From assembly GCA_900546465.1 (NCBI GenBank), contig URCX01000004.1, positions 1 through 27,085 on the forward strand: a DNA stretch of 27,085 nucleotides, read 5' to 3'. Source of the stretch: an uncultured Bacteroidota bacterium. GTDB taxonomy: Bacteria > Bacteroidota > Bacteroidia > Bacteroidales > P3. The first letter of the stretch is position 1; each line of letters opens with the position of its first letter. The notes beneath the pieces are model-generated. The model worked only from the letters and a program-made list of their open reading frames with translations. It made no database searches and was not told the origin of the DNA. Positions 17,045 through 25,440 of this stretch are shown here, in pieces. The position numbers and the translations under genes were made by a program.

Positions 17045-17085
17045 AGTTGTCATACTCACTCTATGATGAGCATGACAACTTTTTT
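17045..17085 (+). terminator. Terminator after the DUF4295 gene
   Basis: AGTTGTCAT (17045-17053) pairs perfectly with ATGACAACT (17072-17080), with an inner CTCA/TGAG extension after one mismatch, followed by TTTTT. It separates the ribosomal genes from ftsY. No -7 box was found between it and ftsY. Confidence 0.88.
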
Positions 17086-17159
17086 GTATTAGTGTTTTCG
17101 CATTCATAGTTACGTTATTGGCGGACAGGTGCGTTTGTATGTAGAAAAATCAGTGCAAT

Positions 17160-18110
17160 ATGGGATTCTTTTCTTTTTTCACCAAGAGTAAGAAGGAGAC
17201 ATTGGATAAAGGACTTTCCAAAACGAAGGAAAGCGTATTCGGAAAAATCTCCAAGGCGATAGCCGGCAAATCAAAAGTTGACGAAGATGTACTTGACAAA
17301 CTCGAACAGATATTAGTCGAGGCGGATGTGGGTGTTGAAACCACTCTGAAAATAATCGATAGACTTGAAAAGAGAGTAGCAAGAGACAAATACCTCGGAA
17401 CTGCAGAGTTAAACCTCATATTGAAAGAAGAAATAGAGGCTCTTTTGGAAGAAAATCAAAGTGAGGAAAGAGAAAACTTTGATTTCCCGAAAGGAGATGT
17501 GCCATACGTGATAATGGTTGTAGGCGTGAATGGTGTCGGAAAGACCACCACCATAGGTAAATTGGCATATCAGTTCAAGCAGGCGGGCAAGAAGGTTGTC
17601 CTTGGGGCATCGGATACCTTTCGTGCAGCGGCTGTGGATCAGTTAAAGATATGGGCAGAAAGGGTAGGGGTCGATATAGTTACCCAAGGCATGGGAGCAG
17701 ATCCGGCGTCTGTGGCTTTTGACACCTTGAAATCGGCAGTTGCCAAACAGGCTGACGTAGTTATTGTGGATACTGCGGGACGTTTGCATAATAAGATAGG
17801 ATTGATGAACGAACTTTCCAAAATCCGTAATGTCATGAAGAAAGTTGTGCCGCAAGCTCCCGACGAAGTGCTTTTGGTTCTTGACGCTTCCACAGGACAG
17901 AATGCCATAGAGCAAGCCAAACAGTTCACTGCTGCAACCGACGTTAATGCAATAGCACTGACGAAACTCGATGGCACTGCAAAAGGTGGGGTTGTTATCG
18001 GAATATCCGAACAATTCAAAGTGCCGGTTCGCTACATAGGTTTAGGGGAACAAATGGAAGATTTGCAGATATTCAACCGTAAGGCTTTTGTTGACAGTTT
18101 ATTTGAATAG
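17160..18110 (+). CDS. ftsY: Signal recognition particle receptor FtsY
   Basis: The SRP receptor GTPase that docks ribosome-SRP complexes at the inner membrane. It has 316 residues: a short N-terminal region without the long acidic A domain of E. coli FtsY, the helical N domain (about 20-100) and the G domain. GTPase motifs are GVNGVGKT (122-129), DTFRAAAVDQLKIWA, DTAGRLHNK, TKLDGTAKGG and the C-terminal GLGEQMEDLQIFN. It starts the ftsY-barrel-rimO unit. Confidence 0.97.
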   Translation: MGFFSFFTKSKKETLDKGLSKTKESVFGKISKAIAGKSKVDEDVLDKLEQILVEADVGVETTLKIIDRLEKRVARDKYLGTAELNLILKEEIEALLEENQSEERENFDFPKGDVPYVIMVVGVNGVGKTTTIGKLAYQFKQAGKKVVLGASDTFRAAAVDQLKIWAERVGVDIVTQGMGADPASVAFDTLKSAVAKQADVVIVDTAGRLHNKIGLMNELSKIRNVMKKVVPQAPDEVLLVLDASTGQNAIEQAKQFTAATDVNAIALTKLDGTAKGGVVIGISEQFKVPVRYIGLGEQMEDLQIFNRKAFVDSLFE

Positions 18111-18133
18111 AAATAGGAAAAGAGAATAAGGGT

Positions 18134-18808
18134 ATGAAGAAAATATTTGTCGTTTTGTGCATGGCGATGTCGGTATCGCTTGTTTCTGCACAGGGAAAGT
18201 TTGAAAAACACAATTTTTCGATGAATGCGGGATACGCTTATAAGGTAGGCGACCTGCATCCGATGGAATTTGAGAATATGTTCAACAATGAAGACCATGC
18301 TTCGCGAATGAAACACGGCTATGAGTTGGAATTCGATTATGATTACCGCTTTCACGAAATGTTTTCCTTTGGGTTCAAGGCTTCTATGTTCGGTTCGGTA
18401 CATGGTTTTGACAAAGAAGTACTTGATGTTACCACAGGAAAGATGACAAACAAGTATTATTCGGACGATATGAACATATTCTATGTCGGACCGAGCTTCA
18501 AATTTCAGTTGCCGACCATTGCGGAACGTTATGACTTTTGGTGCAGAGCCACTATCGGCTATATGAAAATGCAAAATACGGTTAAGACTGCAACATCTTC
18601 AACTTACAGCGGAAATAGTTTTGCTTACGGCTTGGGAATAGGGGCAGACTACATAATAACACGCTTTATCTCTGTCGGCTTATCCGCAGGCTTTTTGTCG
18701 GGAAACGTTTCCAAATTGCATATAGGGGAAGATAAAATAGATATTTCCAATCATGAAGAAGCCTTAACTCGTTTTGGCATCGACTTTGGAGTAAGAATAA
18801 GATTATAA
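18134..18808 (+). CDS. Predicted outer-membrane beta-barrel protein
   Basis: A 224-residue exported protein with signal peptide MKKIFVVLCMAMSVSLVSAQ. The mature part shows alternating aromatic/hydrophobic strands (FSMNAGYAYKVG, YELEFDYDYRF, FSFGFKASMFG, IFYVGPSFKFQL, FISVGLSAGFLSG) and ends in a strand with basic residues (FGIDFGVRIRL), the pattern of a small outer-membrane barrel. The substrate is unknown. It lies 23 bases after ftsY and 10 bases before rimO, in the position where ftsY and rimO are commonly adjacent in this phylum. Confidence 0.75.
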   Translation: MKKIFVVLCMAMSVSLVSAQGKFEKHNFSMNAGYAYKVGDLHPMEFENMFNNEDHASRMKHGYELEFDYDYRFHEMFSFGFKASMFGSVHGFDKEVLDVTTGKMTNKYYSDDMNIFYVGPSFKFQLPTIAERYDFWCRATIGYMKMQNTVKTATSSTYSGNSFAYGLGIGADYIITRFISVGLSAGFLSGNVSKLHIGEDKIDISNHEEALTRFGIDFGVRIRL

Positions 18809-18818
18809 AGCCGAAAAG

Positions 18819-20381
18819 ATGTCAATAAGGGTAAATTTGGTAACGCTCGGTTGTTCAAAAAATATTGTGGACAGCGAACATTTGGCGGGCTTGCTTGGAA
18901 AGAGTTCGTTCAAAGTTTCATTTGATTCTTCGGATACTGATTTCGATGTAGTGATTGTCAATACCTGCGGATTTATTGGCGATGCCAAGGAAGAGTCTGT
19001 GGATACCGTTTTGCAATTTGCCTGTCTCAGAAAATCCAATCGCATAAAGAAACTTATTGTTTTCGGCTGTCTTGTTCAACGATATGCAGATGAGCTTGCC
19101 AAAGAACTGCCTGAGGTTGACAAATTCTTCGGTGCCAATGATTATGAGAAGATTGCGGAATATCTCTCGGAAGAATTGCCTCCGCAAAATAAAACTTTGA
19201 GACAATTAAGCACCCCTTCACATTATGCTTATTTGAAAATATCGGAGGGTTGCGACAGATTTTGTTCCTTTTGTGCCATTCCGTATATACGAGGCAGGCA
19301 TGTGTCGGAGCCTATCGAAAGTCTTGTCGAACAAGCAAAGGTTTTGGCTTCGCAGGGCGTGAAAGAACTGATTGTAGTTGCCCAAGACACCACGAATTAC
19401 GGCAAAGACATTTACGGCGAATGCCGTTTGGCAGAATTGCTGAAAGCCCTTGCAAAAGTAGAAGGCATAGAATGGATACGTCTTCAGTACTCTTATCCTA
19501 ACGATTTCCCTTTTGAATTGATTGATTTGATGAAAAACGAACCCAAGATATGCCGTTATATCGATATGCCGCTGCAACATATAAACGACAGACTGTTGCA
19601 TTCGATGAACAGACATATCACTGGCAAGGAAATCCGAACACTCATAAACAGATTACGGGAAGCAATGCCGGATATATGTCTTCGCACAACATTGATAGTA
19701 GGTTATCCCGGTGAAACGCAGGAAGAGTTTGATGAATTGAAGAAATTCGTGAAGGAAACGAAGTTCGACAGATTGGGAGCCTTCGCTTATTCTGCCGAAG
19801 AAGGAACAGCAGCATATAATTTGCCTGATGATGTACATGAAGAGGAAAAACAAACTCGTTTGGACGCTTTGATAGATATTCAACAGCAAATTTCATACGA
19901 CTTGAATCAAAAGAAAATCGGAAAAACATACAAAGTGCTGATAGATCGCAGCGAGGGAGAGTATTGGATTGGCAGAACGGAATATGATTCTCCCGAAGTG
20001 GATAATGAGGTGCTTATTCCCATAGAGCAGAAAGCAGAAGCCGGCAGTTTTGTCATGGCAAAAATAAATGCAGCCGAAGAATTCGATTTGTATGCCGACA
20101 TTGTTGAGTATTGCAATCCCGAAAAACAATCGGCAAAAGAGGGAAACACACAACAGTTGACCGAAGATATTCTTGAAGTCTTGGAATCCTTTGTGGAAAA
20201 CGACTACAAAAATCTGACAAAAGAGTATCCTGATTATACGATAACGGTTTATACCACAAAAGACCACGGTGAAAATATAGCGGAATGGGATTACACCTTA
20301 AAAAATCCCGATAAATTTCCGATAGATGCCGATACAGTCATGGAGAATGTCTATTCCCAAATATCCTATTCAAAGGATTAA
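18819..20381 (+). CDS. rimO: Ribosomal protein S12 methylthiotransferase with extra C-terminal domain
   Basis: A radical-SAM enzyme that adds a methylthio group to Asp89 of ribosomal protein S12. The N-terminal UPF0004 domain carries the Cys12, Cys50 and Cys84 cluster ligands. The radical-SAM core has CDRFCSFC (Cys145, 149, 152), followed by a TRAM domain to about residue 431. RimO proteins normally end there at about 430-440 residues. This one continues for 89 residues (about 432-520), an acidic, helical-then-beta segment (ILEVLESFVENDY, YTITVYTTKDHGENIAEWDY) that I do not recognise. It is convergent with porQ, 16 bases apart, without a visible terminator. Confidence 0.95.
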   Translation: MSIRVNLVTLGCSKNIVDSEHLAGLLGKSSFKVSFDSSDTDFDVVIVNTCGFIGDAKEESVDTVLQFACLRKSNRIKKLIVFGCLVQRYADELAKELPEVDKFFGANDYEKIAEYLSEELPPQNKTLRQLSTPSHYAYLKISEGCDRFCSFCAIPYIRGRHVSEPIESLVEQAKVLASQGVKELIVVAQDTTNYGKDIYGECRLAELLKALAKVEGIEWIRLQYSYPNDFPFELIDLMKNEPKICRYIDMPLQHINDRLLHSMNRHITGKEIRTLINRLREAMPDICLRTTLIVGYPGETQEEFDELKKFVKETKFDRLGAFAYSAEEGTAAYNLPDDVHEEEKQTRLDALIDIQQQISYDLNQKKIGKTYKVLIDRSEGEYWIGRTEYDSPEVDNEVLIPIEQKAEAGSFVMAKINAAEEFDLYADIVEYCNPEKQSAKEGNTQQLTEDILEVLESFVENDYKNLTKEYPDYTITVYTTKDHGENIAEWDYTLKNPDKFPIDADTVMENVYSQISYSKD

Positions 20382-20397
20382 ACTGTAAAAAGAGGAC

Positions 20398-21426
20398 TTA
20401 CAATTTTATAAGCAGGCTTACGTAATTCGGAGAACCGTATCTGTGATATTCGCAGCGGGAATAAGCCAATCGAAATTGGCGATAATTAAGACCAAAGCCG
20501 TATGACAGTCCAGCTAAAGAGAAAGCATCGCTCACTTGCATTTCTCTGTTTTGCTTCCATGAGTATCCCAAAGCAAGATAGAAGTGTTTGGAGGGAACAA
20601 ACTCCGTTCCTATTTGTACATGTCTGAACATATTGTCTATAAAACCGGAAAACTTGTTTTCTTTCTCCACATTACCGTTCAAATCGGTCTTATCCCTCGG
20701 ATTAAGAGGGTCGTTCTCTCTAATATCCCACCTATGCAGATTATTCAATTCCAAATAGAGAATAAAGGGTGCATGATTCAATTTCTTGGAAGCAGCAAAT
20801 TCAAGGTCGAAAGGAGTTGAAGAATCTTCATTTGCAAATTTCTTTATTTGAGCACCCATATTGCGTGCCATAAATGAAGCAGACCATGTTCTGTCATTTG
20901 ATTGAAAGCCTACGCTTAAATCGATTGCGATGGCAGAAGAGGAATATGACTCATATTTTGAGAAGACAGGCTTAAGGTTTGCACCTATATAAACATTGGA
21001 ATCCAACATTCTGCCCCATGAAAGAGTAACTACATAATCAGCAGCAGAAAATTTGCCGACCACATCGCCATTCTCTTCCGTCATATCGAAATTTCCGTAA
21101 TTCAAATATTGAAACCCCAATGCAAAAGTACCGACTCCGTCCACAGAATATCCACCTGCCAAAGCCGCCTGATTGATACCGCTGAACAAATAAGTATAAG
21201 TCAAAGCAAAAGTCTTGTGATTCAATCGGCTTAAAGTCGCAGGATTAGTTATAACAGCACTTACGTCATCAGTAAATGAAGATATGAAATCCACACCCAA
21301 GGCTCTCGTTTTGGCACTTTGTTGAAGCATCAGTACCGAATAAGCATTCTCTCCGCCAAACTGGGAAAAACAATTTCCAAGAGAGAAAAAAAGCAGCGAT
21401 ATTACCAACAAGAGTTTATGCTTCAT
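20398..21426 (-). CDS. porQ: Type IX secretion system protein PorQ
   Basis: A 342-residue outer-membrane barrel protein of the PorV/PorQ (FadL-like) group, part of the attachment complex that processes and anchors type IX cargo at the cell surface. The signal peptide ends ...GNCFSQ and is followed by the family start FGGENAYSVLMLQQSAKTRALG and TDDVSAVITNPATLSRL. Multiple amphipathic strands run to the C-terminal YVSLLIKL. The other type IX genes are elsewhere, but the window also holds a type IX adhesin fragment. The start is the ATG at 21426; only a weak promoter-like sequence precedes it. Confidence 0.88.
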   Translation of the reverse strand: MKHKLLLVISLLFFSLGNCFSQFGGENAYSVLMLQQSAKTRALGVDFISSFTDDVSAVITNPATLSRLNHKTFALTYTYLFSGINQAALAGGYSVDGVGTFALGFQYLNYGNFDMTEENGDVVGKFSAADYVVTLSWGRMLDSNVYIGANLKPVFSKYESYSSSAIAIDLSVGFQSNDRTWSASFMARNMGAQIKKFANEDSSTPFDLEFAASKKLNHAPFILYLELNNLHRWDIRENDPLNPRDKTDLNGNVEKENKFSGFIDNMFRHVQIGTEFVPSKHFYLALGYSWKQNREMQVSDAFSLAGLSYGFGLNYRQFRLAYSRCEYHRYGSPNYVSLLIKL

Positions 21427-21802
21427 GCCAAATTATATTTTTAATCTGCCGACCGTATTATCCAATCACCATATTTGTTCGGTTCATATCCCCTTCCAAC
21501 ATTCATTCTGTTCCGTTTCGGATCGGTCAAACAAATACTACGACAATATAACAGAGAATTTGCCATTTTATTATTCGACAGCCCTGTTTGCGTTCTGTTT
21601 TTCGAACTTTGTATCGCCCCTTAGAGAAAATTCTCTCGAACAAATAAAAAGTAATTCCGAAACACAAACAATCCGAACAAGCACTCCTCTTCCCCTGAAA
21701 AACTTTGAGTCTTACCTTTATCAATCTTTCATTTTCCAATCTTCTCTCCTTCTTTGAAAGTTCCGCAAACTTATACCGTACATTCTCATAATCCCAAAAA
21801 CC

Positions 21803-21877
21803 AAAGGCCGTTTTACCAAGAACGAAACGCCGTTCTAATTTTTTCTTTCGGCGTTTTAATTTTCTGAATCGCCGTTT
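21803..21877. repeat. Phased 21-22 bp palindromic repeat block B
   Basis: Motif copies start at 21803 (AAAGGCCGTTT), 21825 (AAACGCCGTTC), 21846 (TTTCGGCGTTT) and 21867 (AATCGCCGTTT), spaced 22, 21 and 21. A weaker copy (AAACGGCGTCC) at 21911 is 44 bases further, two units on, keeping the register. Bases 21828-21853 match the repeat inside the first gene at 24 of 26 positions. Confidence 0.87.
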
Positions 21878-22064
21878 CGTTTTCGACAAAAGGCTGATTT
21901 CTCTGTAGGGAAACGGCGTCCGGATAAAGACCTGATGTATAATGATGTTTTGAAGAGCGGTTTTCGATTCGGGATTTGACGCTTTGATGTCGGTTTTACT
22001 GTGTGAGGACTTCGTTTTTGATTGTCTTTTTTGAATTCTTGAGGCGAAATTGGAGGGAATGTAG

Positions 22065-22073
22065 TATCTTTGC
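22065..22073 (+). promoter_or_regulatory. -7 box of the DUF4199-heptose operon
   Basis: TATCTTTGC matches the consensus, with a TTGA upstream at 22039 as a possible -33 element (long spacing). It leaves an untranslated leader of about 75-80 bases. Confidence 0.65.
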
Positions 22074-22082
22074 TCCTTGAAT

Positions 22083-22123
22083 TGCAAAAAGCATGGGCGG
22101 ATATGTCATTCTGCTTTTTTGCA
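22083..22123 (+). promoter_or_regulatory. Leader hairpin of the DUF4199-heptose operon
   Basis: TGCAAAAAGCA (22083-22093) pairs with TGCTTTTTTGCA (22112-22123), an 11-bp stem with one bulged base and an 18-base loop. It lies within the predicted 5' leader, 31 bases before the first start codon. Confidence 0.5.
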
Positions 22124-22154
22124 GTGATGTATTATAAAAACGATAGCGGGAAAA

Positions 22155-22706
22155 ATGAAACAGAGTTTTGCTAAGTTCGCCTTTTATTGGGGTTCGGTTT
22201 TTGGCGGAGTGGTGTTTTTGTATCAGGCTTTGAGTGCGTTGCTTCACTTTACGGGAAACTTTTTCCAGACCTTGATATATTCTTTGATTGTGATTTCGTC
22301 TTTGATTTTCGTCTATACGAAGTATCGCCGCTCCAATCCTTCTTTGTCGCCGGGTTTCGGCAGGTCATTGGGTTTATTGACCCTTGTCAGTCTGACCATG
22401 TCGCTTTTCTTTGCTTTGTTTACAATGGTGCTGATTGCAAAGATTAATCCGAATTTAATCCAAGAGGCTTTGAACCAAATGGAAGTACTGATGGATGATT
22501 ACGATGTAGATATGGCTATATTTGAGAAGGAGGGTATGTACAAGCTTTTGCAGGTGGCGTTCATTTTCTCGAATTTCATCTTCGACTTTATCGGTAATTT
22601 CTTTTATTGTCTGCTTATTGCTTTTGTTTTTACGCGTAATAATACTCGCAGATTCGAACCTTATAGGAATGACAATGCGGAAAGAGATAGGGAGGGTGAG
22701 GAATAA
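22155..22706 (+). CDS. DUF4199 membrane protein (first copy)
   Basis: A 183-residue inner-membrane protein with four predicted helices (about 8-30, 36-54, 75-97 and 130-158) and a charged C-terminal tail. The loop between helices 3 and 4 is acidic with MDDYDVDMAIFEKEG. This matches the DUF4199 family of Bacteroidetes, which often stands beside a GT2 glycosyltransferase, as here. No catalytic motif is visible; an accessory role for the glycosyltransferase is inferred. It is the first gene of the operon. Confidence 0.75.
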   Translation: MKQSFAKFAFYWGSVFGGVVFLYQALSALLHFTGNFFQTLIYSLIVISSLIFVYTKYRRSNPSLSPGFGRSLGLLTLVSLTMSLFFALFTMVLIAKINPNLIQEALNQMEVLMDDYDVDMAIFEKEGMYKLLQVAFIFSNFIFDFIGNFFYCLLIAFVFTRNNTRRFEPYRNDNAERDREGEE

Positions 22707-22764
22707 ATTGAATAAAGTACGTTTCGGCATTCGGAATATTTGATAGAGATAAAGCTGTTTGATT

Positions 22765-23313
22765 ATGGAAGAACGTATTGAGGCTTCGCAAAGAAAGGAA
22801 AAGAGTTTCAGAAGATTGGTTTTATCGTACGGCATTCTGACCGGCGTTGTTCTTTCTTGTGTTTTGCTCTTACGTTACTTGCTTTCGCTGCCTGTATCAG
22901 CACCCATGGGGATTGCGGAATGTGTTTTGTTGTTTCTTATCGCTGCTTTCTGCTTATATAAGTTCCAAGGTAGTTCGCAGGGAAAGGAAGCCGGTTTCGG
23001 GAGACGCTTTGCCTTCTCTTTGCTTGTTGCGATTGTGGGATTGATGATTTATGCTGTCATGATGTACATATATATTATATGTATAGACACGAACATGCAG
23101 GCAAATTGTCTTGCTTTGCAAAGAAAGTATAATGCCGACGGCGGTTTAGGGGATGCGGAACTTATGGAGATGATAAGACCTTCGTATATTGCTTTTTCGG
23201 CAGCCTTTCTCGGCGGAGTGATTTCCCTTATATGGGCTTTTATTCTTGCTTTTTTCGGCAGAAGAGGACGAAAGGGGAGAGGAGTTAAGGGAAATAAGGA
23301 ATTGAGTGAGTGA
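22765..23313 (+). CDS. DUF4199 membrane protein (second copy)
   Basis: 182 residues from the ATG at 22765; the TTG two codons upstream is not needed. It shows the same layout as the first copy: four predicted helices, GFGRRF after helix 2 (first copy GFGRSL), a periplasmic loop before the last helix and a basic tail rich in Arg, Lys and Gly. The two are diverged paralogues in tandem. The glycosyltransferase follows after 18 bases. Confidence 0.72.
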   Translation: MEERIEASQRKEKSFRRLVLSYGILTGVVLSCVLLLRYLLSLPVSAPMGIAECVLLFLIAAFCLYKFQGSSQGKEAGFGRRFAFSLLVAIVGLMIYAVMMYIYIICIDTNMQANCLALQRKYNADGGLGDAELMEMIRPSYIAFSAAFLGGVISLIWAFILAFFGRRGRKGRGVKGNKELSE

Positions 23314-23331
23314 AATTAAATTGTGAAAGGA

Positions 23332-24330
23332 ATGGATATATCGATAATAGTACCTTTGTTCAATGAGGAAGAGTCCCTTCCTCACCTTGCGGACTGGATT
23401 GACAGGGTGATGAAGGAGAACGGCTTTTCTTATGAATTGCTTATGGTCGATGATGGAAGCAGGGACGCTTCGTGGAAGGTGATAGAACAGCTTTCTTCGG
23501 CAAATCCCTGTATCAAGGGAGTGAAGTTCAGACGTAATTACGGCAAGTCGGCTGCTTTGAACGTGGGTTTCGAGCATGCGGAAGGGGATGTGGTGATAAC
23601 AATGGACGCAGACTTACAGGACAGTCCCGATGAGGTGCCGGAATTGTACAAAATGATAAAGGAAGAGGGCTATGACTTGGTATCGGGTTGGAAGAAAAAG
23701 AGATATGATTCCAAACTTACGAAGAATATACCCTCTAAACTCTATAATGCAACGACGAGAAAACTTTCAGGAATAAAGTTGCATGACTTTAATTGCGGTT
23801 TGAAGGCTTATCGGAATGAGGTTATAAAATCCATAGAGGTCTATGGCGAAATGCACAGATATATTCCTGTGATTGCAAAGTGGGCAGGATTCAATAAAAT
23901 AGGCGAAAAGGTCGTTCAACACAGAAAACGGGAGTTCGGAGTCTCCAAATTCGGAATGAATCGCTTCGTAAACGGTTATTTGGACTTGATGTCGATAATG
24001 TTCGTTTCCAAATTCGGCAAGAAGCCTATGCACTTCTTCGGATTGTTGGGGAGTGTGATGTTTTTTGTCGGCATAATCTCTGCCATGCTTTTAGGAATAC
24101 AGAAATTGATTGCCCTGCACAATGGAGAGATGATGCGTTTGGTAACGGATTCTCCTTACTTCTATCTTGCCTTGATTACGATAGTATTAGGCACACAGCT
24201 GTTTCTTACCGGTTTTGTGGCAGAACTGATAGGCAGGAACTCGCCTACGAGGAATGTTTATTTGATTGAGAAAGAACTAAACTTCAATGATGAAGACAAA
24301 GAGCATAATCGAGCAGAGCATAGAGCTTAA
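23332..24330 (+). CDS. GT2 family glycosyltransferase (undecaprenyl/dolichyl-phosphate sugar type)
   Basis: 332 residues from MDISIIVPLFNEEESLP. The N-terminal GT-A domain has VDDGSRD, FRRNYGKSAALNVGF, the metal-binding TMDADLQDSPDE and HDFNCGLKAYR. Two C-terminal membrane helices (about residues 235-260 and 278-300) follow. This is the architecture of polyprenyl-phosphate sugar transferases such as DPM1, GtrB and ArnC, which attach a sugar to a lipid phosphate on the inner face. A GTG at 23323 is an alternative start. It overlaps gmhA by 44 bases, suggesting strong coupling with heptose synthesis; the sugar itself is not determined. Confidence 0.85.
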   Translation: MDISIIVPLFNEEESLPHLADWIDRVMKENGFSYELLMVDDGSRDASWKVIEQLSSANPCIKGVKFRRNYGKSAALNVGFEHAEGDVVITMDADLQDSPDEVPELYKMIKEEGYDLVSGWKKKRYDSKLTKNIPSKLYNATTRKLSGIKLHDFNCGLKAYRNEVIKSIEVYGEMHRYIPVIAKWAGFNKIGEKVVQHRKREFGVSKFGMNRFVNGYLDLMSIMFVSKFGKKPMHFFGLLGSVMFFVGIISAMLLGIQKLIALHNGEMMRLVTDSPYFYLALITIVLGTQLFLTGFVAELIGRNSPTRNVYLIEKELNFNDEDKEHNRAEHRA

Positions 24331-24874
24331 AAAGAAAATTGCGGAGGACTCTGCTTTGATTGAAAGCATAGAAAAGGTTGCCGAACTGATAAGCGAGGCT
24401 TACAGAAAGGGACATAGGGTGTTTTTTTGCGGCAATGGAGGCAGTGCTTCCGACGCTCAGCATTTGGCAGCGGAACTTTCGGGACGTTTTTACTTCGACC
24501 GTCCGCCTCTTGCGGCAGAAGCCTTGCATGTAAATACATCTTATCTGACCGCTGTTGCGAATGACTACTCATACGACTTGGTTTTTGCAAGAGCGGTGGA
24601 GGCTTTCTGCAATGAAGGCGATGTTCTGATAGGTTTATCCACCTCGGGCAATTCCTCTAATGTGGTTAAGGCGTTTGAAACAGCCAAAAAGAAACAAGCT
24701 TTTGTCATTGCGTTGACAGGAAAAGGCGGCGGAGAAATGGGAAAACGCAGTGATATTTTGATAGATGTGCCTTCCGATGATACGCCCCGCATACAGGAGG
24801 CTCATATAATGATAGGGCATATCATCTGTCAGTTTGTTGAAGAGAGTTTGTTCGGAAAGGGTGAAAGAAAATGA
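24287..24874 (+). CDS. gmhA: Phosphoheptose isomerase
   Basis: A SIS-domain enzyme that converts sedoheptulose 7-phosphate to D-glycero-D-manno-heptose 7-phosphate, the first step of ADP-heptose synthesis. It has 195 residues. Signatures are FCGNGGSASDAQHLAAELSGRF, ALHVNTSYLTAVANDYSYD, LIGLSTSGNSSNVV and TPRIQEAHIMIGHIICQ, as in GmhA. A second ATG directly after the first is an alternative start. The stop overlaps gmhB (ATGA). Confidence 0.92.
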   Translation: MMKTKSIIEQSIELKKKIAEDSALIESIEKVAELISEAYRKGHRVFFCGNGGSASDAQHLAAELSGRFYFDRPPLAAEALHVNTSYLTAVANDYSYDLVFARAVEAFCNEGDVLIGLSTSGNSSNVVKAFETAKKKQAFVIALTGKGGGEMGKRSDILIDVPSDDTPRIQEAHIMIGHIICQFVEESLFGKGERK

Positions 24875-25440
24875 GAAAAACAAGTGAGGCAACGGCTTTA
24901 TTTTTGGATAGAGACGGGGTTATAAATGTGCGAAAGTACAATGGTTACATTCAAAGACCGGAAGAGTTCCGTTTTTTGGAAGGAGTAACGGAAGCTTTTG
25001 CGATTTTTGCAAAGTATTTCGATACCATAGTCATAGTAACCAATCAACAAGGCATAGGAAAAGGACTTATGAGCGAGGAAGACTTCAAGGCGATAAGCGA
25101 AAAGATGATAACGGAAATTCAAAACGCCGGAGGAAGAGTGGATTATGTCTTTCATTGTCCTCACCTTGCCAAGAACAATTCTTTCGACAGAAAGCCTTCT
25201 GTGGGAATGGGCTTGAAAGCCAAGAAGATGTTCCCAAGAATAAATTTCAAGGATAGTATTATGGTCGGAGACAGTCTGAGCGATTTGGTTTTCGGAAAAA
25301 GATTAAAAATGCATACCGTTCACATATCCGACAACTGTGAGGAGGCTCGCCAACACCCAAACAGGATAGATTTAAGGTTCGCTTCGCTTTTGGAATTTGC
25401 TAAATACATGGAATATGAAAAGGATAGGAAAGTTAAGTAG
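24871..25440 (+). CDS. gmhB: Heptose bisphosphate phosphatase, HAD family
   Basis: A 189-residue HAD-IIIA phosphatase that removes a phosphate from heptose 1,7-bisphosphate. Motifs are FLDRDGVIN (nucleophile Asp and acid Asp), VTNQQGIGKG, the Lys in FDRKPSVGM and MVGDSLSDL. The zinc loop known in E. coli GmhB (CxH then CxC) is incomplete here: CPH is present, but the second Cys pair is absent and the loop is shorter. Position after gmhA supports GmhB over histidinol phosphatase. The HldE-type kinase/adenylyltransferase is not in the window. Confidence 0.87.
   Translation: MRKTSEATALFLDRDGVINVRKYNGYIQRPEEFRFLEGVTEAFAIFAKYFDTIVIVTNQQGIGKGLMSEEDFKAISEKMITEIQNAGGRVDYVFHCPHLAKNNSFDRKPSVGMGLKAKKMFPRINFKDSIMVGDSLSDLVFGKRLKMHTVHISDNCEEARQHPNRIDLRFASLLEFAKYMEYEKDRKVK

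Larger units (their letters stand above)
21427..22154. other. 728-bp gap between divergent porQ and the DUF4199 operon
   Basis: It contains repeat block B, the operon promoter at 22065-22073 and a leader hairpin. A 186-codon minus-strand frame (21527-22087) covers it, but its start overlaps the plus-strand promoter and its Lys/Arg-rich middle comes from the repeat, so I do not call it a gene. Confidence 0.6.

Noticed and set aside
21527..22087. Minus-strand open frame of 186 codons between porQ and the DUF4199 operon
   Set aside because: It begins at a TTG beside the plus-strand operon promoter, and its Lys/Arg-rich centre is repeat block B read in reverse. Its likeness to the frame at 3684-4037 comes from the shared repeat, not from protein homology.
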